Source of the DNA: Mangrovihabitans endophyticus
GTDB taxonomy: Bacteria > Actinomycetota > Actinomycetes > Mycobacteriales > Micromonosporaceae
Length of the DNA: 57,084 nucleotides
Direction of reading: 5' to 3'
NCBI RefSeq assembly: GCF_014646155.1
Contig: NZ_BMMX01000003.1
Span: 265,315-322,398 of the forward strand
In this document: positions 40,628-48,761 of the stretch, piece by piece
How positions within the stretch are numbered: the stretch's first letter is position 1
How the letters are laid out: each line of letters starts with the position of its first letter
Notes under the pieces: generated by a model
The model's input: only the letters and a program-made list of their open reading frames with translations
The model's database searches: none
What the model was told of the DNA's origin: nothing
Program-made: the position numbers and the translations under genes

Positions 40628-41850
40628 CCGACACTCGAACCAGCCCCGCACCATCACCGAAGCCAACCGGCCGTCCAGCCGCCCCGTCGAGCGTGCCGAC
40701 GGCCACGGTCACCCCGGCCGCGGTGGCCGACGCCACAACCCGCTACCTCGGTCACACCGGCCCCGACACTGTGGCCGGCATCGGAGTCGCCACCTGGCTC
40801 AACGTCAGCCGGTTCGTCGAAGCCACCGGCGACACCGATCCGCTGTACACCGATGTCCAGTACGGTGCCGGATCGGTACACGGGACGATGCTCGCGCCCC
40901 CGACATTCGTCCTCGCTGTCCGTCGCCCCAGTTCCTCGGGTGCGCTCGACACCATGGCCGGGCATGACCTCGTGGAGCGCACCGAGTCGATGAGAGCGAC
41001 GTGGAGCGACCGGATACCGCTGGGCGCGCGGCTCGGCGCTCGCTCGTCCATTGTGGATGCCACGCATGATCCGGGTTCGCCTGCCACGACCCGGATCACC
41101 ACTGAGACCGGCTACACCATCGATGGGCGGCCGGTGGCCGAGGTCGCCGCGACTGTGGCCGTCCGCGAGCGTGATCTGCAGAAGCGCGGGATCCACCGGT
41201 ATTCGGCGGCCGACGTGGACGAGCTCGTTCATCGTCTGGAGAACGAGCCGGCCGGTCGGGGGCCGCGCCCGCGGTTCTGGAGCGAGAGCCATCCCGGCGA
41301 TCCGTTGCCCGAACTGCTCAAGGGACCGTTGACGTTCTCCGACCTGTTCGTGTGGACCATCGCCGAGGCGCGCTCGGTACAGGCGGGCAATCTGCATCTG
41401 AAAGCCCTCGCCTCTCTGCCGGGACGATGGCGCCGCAACCCGGAGACCGGCTGGACTCGCTGGGACCGCCACGACGCGTGGATCGACTCGGCGGCGTCAC
41501 ACGAGGCCGGCCTCGGCGCGCCCATCGCGCCGACGGAACTGGTCTTCGCCCTCGCCGGCCAGCACCTCACGCACTGGGCCGGAGATGCCGGGTTCCTGTG
41601 GCGCCTGCGGCTGCGCATGTCCACGCCGCTGCTCTACGGCGACTGCCTCCATCTCGCGGGTCGGGTGGCTGACCGCTGGCACCAGGAAGCCCCGTCGGAA
41701 GACGAGCGGCACGCCGTGCTGCTCACCACCACAGGAACCAACCAGCGTGGTGAAACCGTCTTCGCCGCCGACGCGACCGTGCTGCTTCCCGAACCGGGCC
41801 GCTCGGTGGAACTGCCCCTGACCGGCACCCCACGACTGCGGAGCATCTGA
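40624..41850 (+). CDS. MaoC/FAS1-like dehydratase-fold protein A
   Basis: 408 residues. After a Pro/Thr-rich N-terminal extension (residues 1-35) comes a MaoC_dehydrat_N-type hotdog domain: LNVSRFVEATGDTDPLYTDVQYGAGSVHGTMLAPPTFV, where Asp and His-type residues match the hydratase signature. A second hotdog-like half (GPLTFSDLFVWTIAEA, ELVFALAGQHLTHWAGDAGFLWRLRLRMSTPLLYGDCLHLAGRV) follows. This is a double-hotdog hydratase/dehydratase layout. It lies in the coupled operon and may act on the carrier-bound acyl chain, perhaps as a heterodimer with the next gene. Confidence 0.8.
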   Translation: MTDTRTSPAPSPKPTGRPAAPSSVPTATVTPAAVADATTRYLGHTGPDTVAGIGVATWLNVSRFVEATGDTDPLYTDVQYGAGSVHGTMLAPPTFVLAVRRPSSSGALDTMAGHDLVERTESMRATWSDRIPLGARLGARSSIVDATHDPGSPATTRITTETGYTIDGRPVAEVAATVAVRERDLQKRGIHRYSAADVDELVHRLENEPAGRGPRPRFWSESHPGDPLPELLKGPLTFSDLFVWTIAEARSVQAGNLHLKALASLPGRWRRNPETGWTRWDRHDAWIDSAASHEAGLGAPIAPTELVFALAGQHLTHWAGDAGFLWRLRLRMSTPLLYGDCLHLAGRVADRWHQEAPSEDERHAVLLTTTGTNQRGETVFAADATVLLPEPGRSVELPLTGTPRLRSI

Positions 41851-43178
41851 TGGAGCAGACCTTCAACGAGGCCCTTGAGGAGTTCCTCAAGCGGAGCCGG
41901 GAACTCCTGCATCACGAAAGCCAGGAGGACGTCCCACCTCCGCACCCCGCGCCGCTCGGACGCAACCGGGTACCCGTGCCCTCAGCATTCCTCCTGACAC
42001 CAGAGTCGATCAGCCGGTACGCCGCGACCATCGGAGACGACAACCCGGTCTACACCGACGATCGCTACGCCCGGGGGACCCGTCACGGCAGCCTCATCGC
42101 GCCGGGCCCGATCCTCGTGCACGCACGCTATCCCGGCGACCACGGCGCCCAGCGCGCCATCGGCTATCCGGTCGCCAACTTCCTCTCCGGCGTCGCATGG
42201 GATTTCTATGACGTCTTGCGGCCGGGCATGCAGTTCGAGTCCTCGAAGATTCCGCGCGAGCTCGTGGTGTCCGGCGGCCGGCAGGGGCGCACGATTTCTC
42301 ACCACTCCGAGACTTTCTACTGGGACAACCGCGGCGAGCTGAAGGCGAAGTCCTACGGCCGGCTGTTGCACATTCCGGTGGAACAGATGGGCGGGCGGCG
42401 CGTCATGCCGCCGGACCGGCTCGGCGAGCGCATGTTCTACGACTACAAGCCTTATCAGTACAGCGACGCCGAGATCGCCGCGATCGACACGGCGCTCGCG
42501 GGCGAGACGCGGCGCGGCGCGGCGCCACGCTGGTGGGAGGAAGTCTCGGTCGACGACGAACTACCACCCATCGTCCAGCCGCCTTACACGGTGCGCGACG
42601 AGATGACCTACCAGTCGCTGCACCACGGGCTGAACGCCGCGTTCGACGGCACCCGCTTGGTGCGGGCGTTTCGTCCCGCGTACGAACGGTGCCGCGAGAA
42701 CCCGGACTTCGCCCGGACCCACCCCGTCACGGGCTGGCCGTACACGCCCTATGACGAGCACGAGGATCGTCATCTCTCGGCCTACCGGTGCGAGCCGCTG
42801 CCGTTCGACTTCGGCGTGCAACGCGCTCAGATTCCCATCCGGCTGCTGACGAACTGGGCCGGCGACGACGCGTTCGTCCGGCGCATGTACACCTCCATGC
42901 GACGCCCGGTCTTCTACGGCGACACCGTCTCGTTCATCGGGGTCGTGCGCCGCAAGTACCGGCTGGACTTGGCCGACGAGCACGGTCGCGCAGCGGCATA
43001 TCACGCCGTGGCCGTCGAGATCACCGGCGTCAACCAACGGGGCGAGATTCACTGCCTCGGCTACGGCTCGGTCCTGTTGCCGTCACGGGAATCCGGCCCG
43101 CCACAGCTACCCCTGCCCCACGACGACCGCCCGTCCTATGTCCCGTTCGACACCCACCGCCGCGCGGAGTGGTTCTGA
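41850..43178 (+). CDS. MaoC/FAS1-like dehydratase-fold protein B
   Basis: 442 residues; start and preceding stop share one base. The N-terminal hotdog has LTPESISRYAATIGDDNPVYTDDRYARGTRHGSLIAPGPIL, again with the D-N-P-x-Y-x-D pattern. The C-terminal half has RLLTNWAGDDAFVRRMYTSMRRPVFYGDTVSFIGVVRRKY and EITGVNQRGEIHCLGYGSVLLP. It resembles protein A throughout, so the pair arose by duplication. Longer than usual single-domain MaoC proteins (about 150). Likely hydratase, dehydratase or a related thioester enzyme. Confidence 0.8.
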   Translation: MEQTFNEALEEFLKRSRELLHHESQEDVPPPHPAPLGRNRVPVPSAFLLTPESISRYAATIGDDNPVYTDDRYARGTRHGSLIAPGPILVHARYPGDHGAQRAIGYPVANFLSGVAWDFYDVLRPGMQFESSKIPRELVVSGGRQGRTISHHSETFYWDNRGELKAKSYGRLLHIPVEQMGGRRVMPPDRLGERMFYDYKPYQYSDAEIAAIDTALAGETRRGAAPRWWEEVSVDDELPPIVQPPYTVRDEMTYQSLHHGLNAAFDGTRLVRAFRPAYERCRENPDFARTHPVTGWPYTPYDEHEDRHLSAYRCEPLPFDFGVQRAQIPIRLLTNWAGDDAFVRRMYTSMRRPVFYGDTVSFIGVVRRKYRLDLADEHGRAAAYHAVAVEITGVNQRGEIHCLGYGSVLLPSRESGPPQLPLPHDDRPSYVPFDTHRRAEWF

Positions 43179-44527
43179 TGACCTCGACCGTCGGCCTGCC
43201 CGCCCGGCTCGGGGGCAGGCCCGTCGTGTCCGCGGACGCCCACCGACCGTGGCCTCAGATCACCGACGACGACCGTCGCGCACTTGAGCGAGTGCTGACC
43301 CGCGGGGTGCTGGCCGGCCCGAACGCGCCGGAGCTGCGGGCGCTGGAAGAGGAGTACGCGGAACTCGTCGGAGTGCGCCACTGTGTGTTCACCGGCAGCG
43401 GCACCTCGTCGTTGCATGCCGCGCTGGCGGCAGTCGGGGTCCGCGCCGGTGACGAGGTGATCGTGCCTGCTTTCACCTTCGTGGCCTCCGGGCTTGCCGC
43501 CGTGCATCAGGGGGCCGATGTGGTGTTCTGCGATGTCGACCCGCGCACCTACAACCTCGACGCGAAAGCGCTGGCGGCATGCATCTCCGAACGGACAGCG
43601 GCGATCATGGCCGTTCACGCTCACGGGCAGCCCGCCGACATGGACGACATCCTCGCCGTCGCCGCGCGCCACGGCGTGCCCGTTGTGGAGGACAACGCGC
43701 AGGCACACGGGATCCGCTACCGGGGGCGAATGGCGGGCAGCCTCGGCGCCGCGTCCGGGGGCAGCATCAACGTCTCCAAGAATCTCTCGGGTGGTGAGGG
43801 CGGTCTGTTCACCACCGATGACGACGACGGGGCGCTGGTTGCGCGGCGCATGGTCCTCTACGGCGAGGATGTGCTCCCTGGTGTGATCCGCCCCTACTGG
43901 TCGCACGGTGTCGGCTACAACTACCGCGGGCAGGAGATGGTGGCGGCGTTCGCCCGCAGCCAGCTACCCAGGTTGCGGGAGTTCAACGCCCGCGCGATGG
44001 CGAACGCCGCGATCCTCGACGCCGGCCTGCGCGACCTGCCCGGCATCCGACCGCCGTTCGTGCACCCCGACCGTGAGGCGTCCTACTGGCGATACGCCAC
44101 CCAGCTCGACCCAGAAGCCCTGGGGTACGACGGCGACGTCCGCGACCTGCGCGACACCGTCATGCATGCCTTGGGTGACGAGGGCGTCGAGGTGAACATC
44201 TGGCAGCCGCAGCCGGTGCCGGCCCAGCCGGTGTTCCGGCGGCGCTCCCACACTGTGTGGCACCCCCGCGTGGAAGCCGAGCCGCTGTCGGAGTGGCATG
44301 GCGATGCCTTCCCCGCGGCGTCGCGGATCTGCGACACGACCGTGAACCTCGGCGCCGTCTTCAAACCCCTCTACGTCCAGACCGCCCAGCTCATGGAGTC
44401 CTACGTCGAGGCCATCCACAAGGTCTTCGCTCACCTCGACCTGCTCCTCGAACTGCCCGCCAACCCTCAGCCCCGCAACACCGCTCGACCCAACACCCCG
44501 TTCCCCGCACAGACCCACACGCGCTAG
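43178..44527 (+). CDS. DegT/DnrJ/EryC1 PLP-dependent aminotransferase
   Basis: 449 residues. Motifs: FTGSGTSSLHAALAAVGVRAGDEVIVPAFTFVASGLAAV, CDVDPRTYNLD, VPVVEDNAQAHG (Asp172 for the PLP nitrogen) and SINVSKNLSGGEGGL with the Schiff-base Lys201. This family aminates keto-sugars and keto-cyclitols, for example scyllo-inosose in aminoglycoside pathways, and includes AHBA-synthase-like branches. With the inositol-phosphate synthase and Gfo/Idh/MocA dehydrogenase in the same operon, amination of a cyclitol ketone is the best guess. A Pro/Thr-rich tail follows the fold. Confidence 0.9.
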   Translation: MTSTVGLPARLGGRPVVSADAHRPWPQITDDDRRALERVLTRGVLAGPNAPELRALEEEYAELVGVRHCVFTGSGTSSLHAALAAVGVRAGDEVIVPAFTFVASGLAAVHQGADVVFCDVDPRTYNLDAKALAACISERTAAIMAVHAHGQPADMDDILAVAARHGVPVVEDNAQAHGIRYRGRMAGSLGAASGGSINVSKNLSGGEGGLFTTDDDDGALVARRMVLYGEDVLPGVIRPYWSHGVGYNYRGQEMVAAFARSQLPRLREFNARAMANAAILDAGLRDLPGIRPPFVHPDREASYWRYATQLDPEALGYDGDVRDLRDTVMHALGDEGVEVNIWQPQPVPAQPVFRRRSHTVWHPRVEAEPLSEWHGDAFPAASRICDTTVNLGAVFKPLYVQTAQLMESYVEAIHKVFAHLDLLLELPANPQPRNTARPNTPFPAQTHTR

Positions 44528-44536
44528 GAGACCAGG

Positions 44537-45565
44537 ATGAAGCTCGCAATCGCTGGCGTCGGGAACAACATCTCGGCCCTGATCCAGGGGATCGCCTACT
44601 ACGGCATGCTCGACGCGGAAGCGTTGCCCGGCGTTGCCCGTCCCGTCCTCGGCGGCATCGCCGTCACCGACATCGAAACGGTGGCCGTCTTCGACCTGGC
44701 TCCCAACAAGGTCGGCAAGAAGCTCTCCGATGCGATGTTCGCCGAGCCGAACAACTACCCGAAGTTGGAGACTCCGGGGCCTGCCAGCGACCCCGAAGTC
44801 ACCTTCGGCATCGCCGACCCCACCGACCGCAGTCAGATCGACGCCGTCGCGCAGGTGTTGCGGGACAGCGGCGCGGAGGTCTTTCTCTACTCGCTGCCGA
44901 CCGGGCTCCCGGAGCTGGCCGCGGCGTACGGTCGCGCTGCGGTCGACGCAGGCGTCGCGGTGGTCAACTGCACGCCCGACCCGATCGCCGGGTTGCCCGC
45001 CCTGTTCGCCGAGGCCCGCGAGAAGAACATCCCGATGGTGGGCGATGACCTGCAGAGCCACATCGGCAGCTCGATCGTGCACGGCACCGTGCTCTCCCTG
45101 CTCGAGGAGCGGGGCATTACGCTGACCGGCTCGTACCAGCTCAACATCGGCGGCAACGCCGACTTCAAGAACCTGCGCGAGCACGGCGGCAACAAGGAGG
45201 CCTCGAAGCACCGGGCCCTGCGCCAGAAGGTCGGCAACACCGATTCGGTCACCGTCATCCCCTCGGCCGGGTTTGTCGCCCACCTCCACGACCGCAAGAT
45301 CGCGCACATGTCCGTGGAAGGACGGGGCTGGGCCGGCATGCCCGTCCGGCTCGAAATCTCCTTGCAGGTCCAGGACTCCAGCAATGCGGCAGGTGTGATC
45401 ATCGACCTCATCCGGATCGCGGCGATCGCCGCGCGCCGCGGCGAGGGGGGCTTCCCGGTGGCCGCCACGCAGCTACTGAAGTCACCCCAGATGCTTACCG
45501 AATGGCACGAGCAGGTCCCCAGTGGGCGCGCCGCGCTGTCCGCCCTCGCCGCCGACCATGCCTGA
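44537..45565 (+). CDS. Inositol-3-phosphate synthase family protein, divergent
   Basis: 342 residues. The NAD loop is AGVGNNISALIQGI, and the family core GDDLQSHIGSSIVHG...SYQLNIGGNADFKNL is clear. Canonical enzymes convert glucose-6-phosphate to inositol-3-phosphate and have a Lys in GDD(I/L)K; here it is Gln173. Downstream Lys-rich NKEASKHRALRQKV and FVAHLHDRKIAHMSVEGRGWAG are kept. Preceded by GGAGACCAGG. This pathway-specific copy may make a cyclitol other than myo-inositol, as known for the carbocyclic nucleoside pathways. Confidence 0.88.
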   Translation: MKLAIAGVGNNISALIQGIAYYGMLDAEALPGVARPVLGGIAVTDIETVAVFDLAPNKVGKKLSDAMFAEPNNYPKLETPGPASDPEVTFGIADPTDRSQIDAVAQVLRDSGAEVFLYSLPTGLPELAAAYGRAAVDAGVAVVNCTPDPIAGLPALFAEAREKNIPMVGDDLQSHIGSSIVHGTVLSLLEERGITLTGSYQLNIGGNADFKNLREHGGNKEASKHRALRQKVGNTDSVTVIPSAGFVAHLHDRKIAHMSVEGRGWAGMPVRLEISLQVQDSSNAAGVIIDLIRIAAIAARRGEGGFPVAATQLLKSPQMLTEWHEQVPSGRAALSALAADHA

Positions 45566-46214
45566 ACGCGTGCCCGAGCGGACCAGCGTCGCCGACCTCG
45601 CCCGGACCAAGGCACTTCCCGAGGACGCGCTACGCGGCTTCGGCGTGACCGACGTCCACGGCGGCGGGGTACGGGAGGAGTACCTCTCTCCCGACGGCGC
45701 ACCGGTCCGCGACCGGTTCCGGTGGACCCCGGGCGGCCTGAACAGCTCCACCTGGGAGGAGCGGGACCTGCCCCGGACCGCCTACTGGCGGCCGTTCGTG
45801 CCCGGGTTGGCCCGCGACCGCGGGTACCTCCTGCTGTGTGAGGGCGAATCCTCGTGCTGGACAGCCTGGCACCACGGCGTCGCGGCCGTCGGGTTCCCGG
45901 GGGCCGACCACATCGGTGTGCTCGGCGCCGGCCATCTCGCCGGTGCGGACGTCATCGGGGTCATCGTCGAGCCTGATGACCCCGACACCTACCCGAGGGG
46001 CGCCGACCATTACCGCGACCAGGTCCTCGCTCGGCTCGCGCAGCTCGGGCTGCCCGACGCGCAGCGGCGTGTCGTCGTGCTGGACCTGACCGGTACGGCA
46101 GCCGACCTCGTCGAGCTGCACCGGCAGGACCCGCAGCAGTTCCCGGCACGGCTGGGGACCTTGCTCGACGACGCTCGCGAGACCCGACCCCCCTTCGTCC
46201 AGGAGCAGCGATGA
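45558..46214 (+). CDS. Primase-like Toprim-domain protein inside the biosynthetic operon
   Basis: 218 residues from ATG 45558, overlapping the inositol synthase by 8 bases. The first 80 residues (SVADLARTKALPEDALRGFGV, VREEYLSPDGAPVRDRFRW, LPRTAYWRPF) resemble the segment before the Toprim domain of phage and plasmid primases. The Toprim core has LLLCEGESSCWTAWHHGVAAVGFPGA (catalytic Glu95), VIGVIVEPDDPDTY (Asp141, Asp143) and VVVLDLTGTAADLVEL in place of the primase KD..D motif. There is no zinc-binding or helicase domain. Function in this setting is unknown. Confidence 0.75.
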   Translation: MPERVPERTSVADLARTKALPEDALRGFGVTDVHGGGVREEYLSPDGAPVRDRFRWTPGGLNSSTWEERDLPRTAYWRPFVPGLARDRGYLLLCEGESSCWTAWHHGVAAVGFPGADHIGVLGAGHLAGADVIGVIVEPDDPDTYPRGADHYRDQVLARLAQLGLPDAQRRVVVLDLTGTAADLVELHRQDPQQFPARLGTLLDDARETRPPFVQEQR

Positions 46215-47092
46215 CCTCATCAGCACCTGACCACCGCCCGACCGTGGCCGTGCTCGGCACCGGCACCCTCGGCGCCCCCATCGCCCGCCACCTGACCGGG
46301 GTGGCCAGCGTGCGGGTGTGGAACCGCACCACCGACCGCGCCGCGCCCCTGTCCGAACACGGATGCACCGTGTCGCACAGTGCCGCCGAGGCCGTCGCCG
46401 ACGCCGACGCCGTCCTGACCGTGCTGGCCGACAACTCCAGCCTTCAGGCCGTCATGACCGACGAGGTCCTTGACGCGACGACCGAGGGCACCGTGTGGGT
46501 GCAGTCGAGCACGATCGGCGTCAGCGAGACCCAGGCGTGGGCCGTGCGGGCCGCGAAGGCCGGTGTCAGCCTGGTCGACGCACCACTGCTGGGCACGCGC
46601 GGACCCGCCGAGCGCGGCCAGCTCGTCGTCCTCGCGTCCGGGGCCGACGCCGCACTGGAGCAAGTCACTCCGCTGCTCGACAGCTACGCCAAGACCATCG
46701 TGCGGGTCGGCGAGGCAGGCGCGGGCACCCGGCTCAAGCTCGCGGTCAATAGCTGGCTGCTGTCCCTGGTCCAGGTGCTTGCCGAGTCGATCGCGTTCAC
46801 CCGTGCCATGGGGTTCGAGCCCGAAACTCTGTTCGACACCCTCGACGCGGGCGGTGTGAGCCTGCCCTACGTACGCCTCAAGGGCGGTGCCATGGCGGCG
46901 GAGCACTTCCCACCAGACTTCACCCTCACCCTGGCCCGCAAGGACCTCGCGCTGGTCCTCGACGCCGCCGCCGACACCGTGTCGATGACCGCGGCGACCA
47001 CCGCACTCGCGGGCTTCGACCGTGCCATCGCCCTCGGACACGGGGGAGACGACTACGCGGCCACCTACCTCGCCGTGCGGGCTGAGCAGTGA
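46211..47092 (+). CDS. 3-hydroxyisobutyrate dehydrogenase-like oxidoreductase A
   Basis: 293 residues, coupled by ATGA. The Rossmann start VAVLGTGTLGAPIARHL precedes VWVQSSTIGVSETQAWAV and VDAPLLGTRGPAERGQLVVLASG. The active-site Lys helix is GAGTRLKLAVNSWLLSLVQVLAESI. It belongs to the beta-hydroxyacid dehydrogenase family (NAD_binding_2/NAD_binding_11). Substrates range from 3-hydroxyisobutyrate to imines (imine-reductase branch); the substrate here is not deducible. Confidence 0.88.
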   Translation: MTSSAPDHRPTVAVLGTGTLGAPIARHLTGVASVRVWNRTTDRAAPLSEHGCTVSHSAAEAVADADAVLTVLADNSSLQAVMTDEVLDATTEGTVWVQSSTIGVSETQAWAVRAAKAGVSLVDAPLLGTRGPAERGQLVVLASGADAALEQVTPLLDSYAKTIVRVGEAGAGTRLKLAVNSWLLSLVQVLAESIAFTRAMGFEPETLFDTLDAGGVSLPYVRLKGGAMAAEHFPPDFTLTLARKDLALVLDAAADTVSMTAATTALAGFDRAIALGHGGDDYAATYLAVRAEQ

Positions 47093-48012
47093 CCGCGGCA
47101 GCGGCTCCCGTCGCCGTCCTCGGCCTCGGACACATGGGGCGTGCGGTGTCCGGGCGACTGCTCGCCGCCGGACACGTGGTGCGCGGTCACGACGTGAGCG
47201 CCGGGGCTCGCAAGGCGGCGCTTGAGGCGGGTGTCGACGTGTGCAACGGCCTGCCCGCAGCAGTCGACAACGCCGCGGTGGTGATCAGCTACCTGCCCGA
47301 CGCCGGAGTGGTCGGGGACATCGCCGACGCTGTCCTGTCCGCGGCCCGGCCCGGCACGATCTGGCTTGAGATGAGCTCCTCACACCCCGACACGACCCGG
47401 GCGATCGCCGAGCGGGCCGGACAGAAGGGTGTGCGGTTCCTGGACGCGCCGGTGGCGGGCGGGGTCGCCGGCGCCGAGAACGGCACGCTCACCATCATGG
47501 CCGCGGGGCCCGCCGAGCACCTGGCCGCCGTGATGCCCGTCCTTGAGGTCATGGGCCAGAAGATCATCCACGTTTCCGGCCGGGCCGGTGACGGCGACCT
47601 CGCCAAGGTCATCAACAACCTCCTCGCCGCCGCCAACCTCGCCCTCGCCGCCGAGGGGCTCGCGCTGGGGCTGGCCGAGGGGCTGGATGTCGAAGTCCTG
47701 CTCGACGTCCTCAACGCGAGCAGCGCGACATCGTTCGCGACCCGTACGCAGATTCCGCGCTTCGCGCTGACCGGACGGTTTGACGCCCGCTTCACCACCA
47801 GCCAGTACAGCAAGGACGCCGACGTCGCACTCGACGTTGCCCGGCGGCGGGGCCTGGAACTCCCGCTGGCCGGACGTGCCGGGACACTCTGGCGGGATCT
47901 CACCGCCGCACACGGCTCGGAGGACTACACCCACATCGTCGAATGGGTCGCCGAGACCGCGGGTACCGCCTGGCCCACTCCGCACCGTGCGTCCACCGAG
48001 GCCGACCGGTGA
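47089..48012 (+). CDS. 3-hydroxyisobutyrate dehydrogenase-like oxidoreductase B
   Basis: 307 residues from GTG 47089 (4-base overlap). VAVLGLGHMGRAVSGRLLAAGH, DAPVAGGVAGAENGTLTIMAAG and the catalytic GDGDLAKVINNLLAAANLALAAEGL are closer to canonical 3-hydroxyisobutyrate or tartronate semialdehyde enzymes than its partner A. Two adjacent non-identical members suggest two oxidations or a heteromer. Confidence 0.9.
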   Translation: MTAAAAPVAVLGLGHMGRAVSGRLLAAGHVVRGHDVSAGARKAALEAGVDVCNGLPAAVDNAAVVISYLPDAGVVGDIADAVLSAARPGTIWLEMSSSHPDTTRAIAERAGQKGVRFLDAPVAGGVAGAENGTLTIMAAGPAEHLAAVMPVLEVMGQKIIHVSGRAGDGDLAKVINNLLAAANLALAAEGLALGLAEGLDVEVLLDVLNASSATSFATRTQIPRFALTGRFDARFTTSQYSKDADVALDVARRRGLELPLAGRAGTLWRDLTAAHGSEDYTHIVEWVAETAGTAWPTPHRASTEADR

Positions 48013-48761
48013 GCCCGACTGTCGCAGTCGTCACCGGGGCCGCGGGCGGCATCGGCGCAGCCACCGCGCACGCCCTCGCGGAGACGGGGCACCGGGTCCA
48101 CGGCATCGACCTGGCCTGGCCGCGGCCCCCGGCCGACGACCGGATCCGAGCGTGCACGGTCGACGTCAGCGATCCCGACGCGGTGGGGCGGTTCTTCGCC
48201 GAGCTTGACGACGACCTGGCCCGCGACGGGGCGCAGTTGCGCGTGCTCGCCAACGTCGCGGGCACAGTGCTGGTCAAGCCCTTTCTGGACACCACATGGG
48301 AGGACTACCGGGGGGTGATCGACGTGAACCTCGGTGGCACCCTGCTGTGCTGCCGCCACGCCGCGGCACGGATGCCCGCGGGCTCGGCGATCGTCAACGT
48401 GGCGTCGATTTCCGGGCACATCGGACAGACCCAGCATGCCGTGTACGCCGCCAGCAAAGGTTCGATCCTCGCTCTCTGCCGCGCGCTGGCCTGGGAGTTC
48501 GCCCCGATGGGGATCCGAGTCAACTCGGTGTCCCCGGGATCGGTCGACACCGCGATGCTGCGCTCGGACATCGATGTCGAGGCACGCCGGCTCGGCCGGT
48601 CGTTCGACGAGGTCAAGGCCGAACGCGAGGCTGAGCAGTCGCTGGGCCGATGGGCGGACCCCGGCGAGATCGCCTCGGCGATCGTGTTTCTCGCCGGCGG
48701 CGGCGCCACCTACGTCAACGGGACCGACCTCCTGGTCGACTCCGGGTGGGTCGCGCGATGA
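48009..48761 (+). CDS. Short-chain dehydrogenase/reductase of the cluster
   Basis: 250 residues from GTG 48009. The NAD(P) motif TGAAGGIG, acidic DLAWP after strand 2 (NAD preference), NVAG, the active-site Ser in VNVASISGHIG, YAASK, and SPGSVDTAM are all present; the C-terminus FLAGGGATYVNGTDLLVDSGW is the classical tail. Likely oxidises or reduces a ring or side-chain hydroxyl of the product. Confidence 0.92.
   Translation: MSPTVAVVTGAAGGIGAATAHALAETGHRVHGIDLAWPRPPADDRIRACTVDVSDPDAVGRFFAELDDDLARDGAQLRVLANVAGTVLVKPFLDTTWEDYRGVIDVNLGGTLLCCRHAAARMPAGSAIVNVASISGHIGQTQHAVYAASKGSILALCRALAWEFAPMGIRVNSVSPGSVDTAMLRSDIDVEARRLGRSFDEVKAEREAEQSLGRWADPGEIASAIVFLAGGGATYVNGTDLLVDSGWVAR

Noticed and set aside
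39239..40666. A 475-codon minus-strand frame
   Set aside because: It lies opposite the ligase gene, whose ANL motifs are unmistakable; the composition is rich in His, Arg and Gly, as expected of a shadow.
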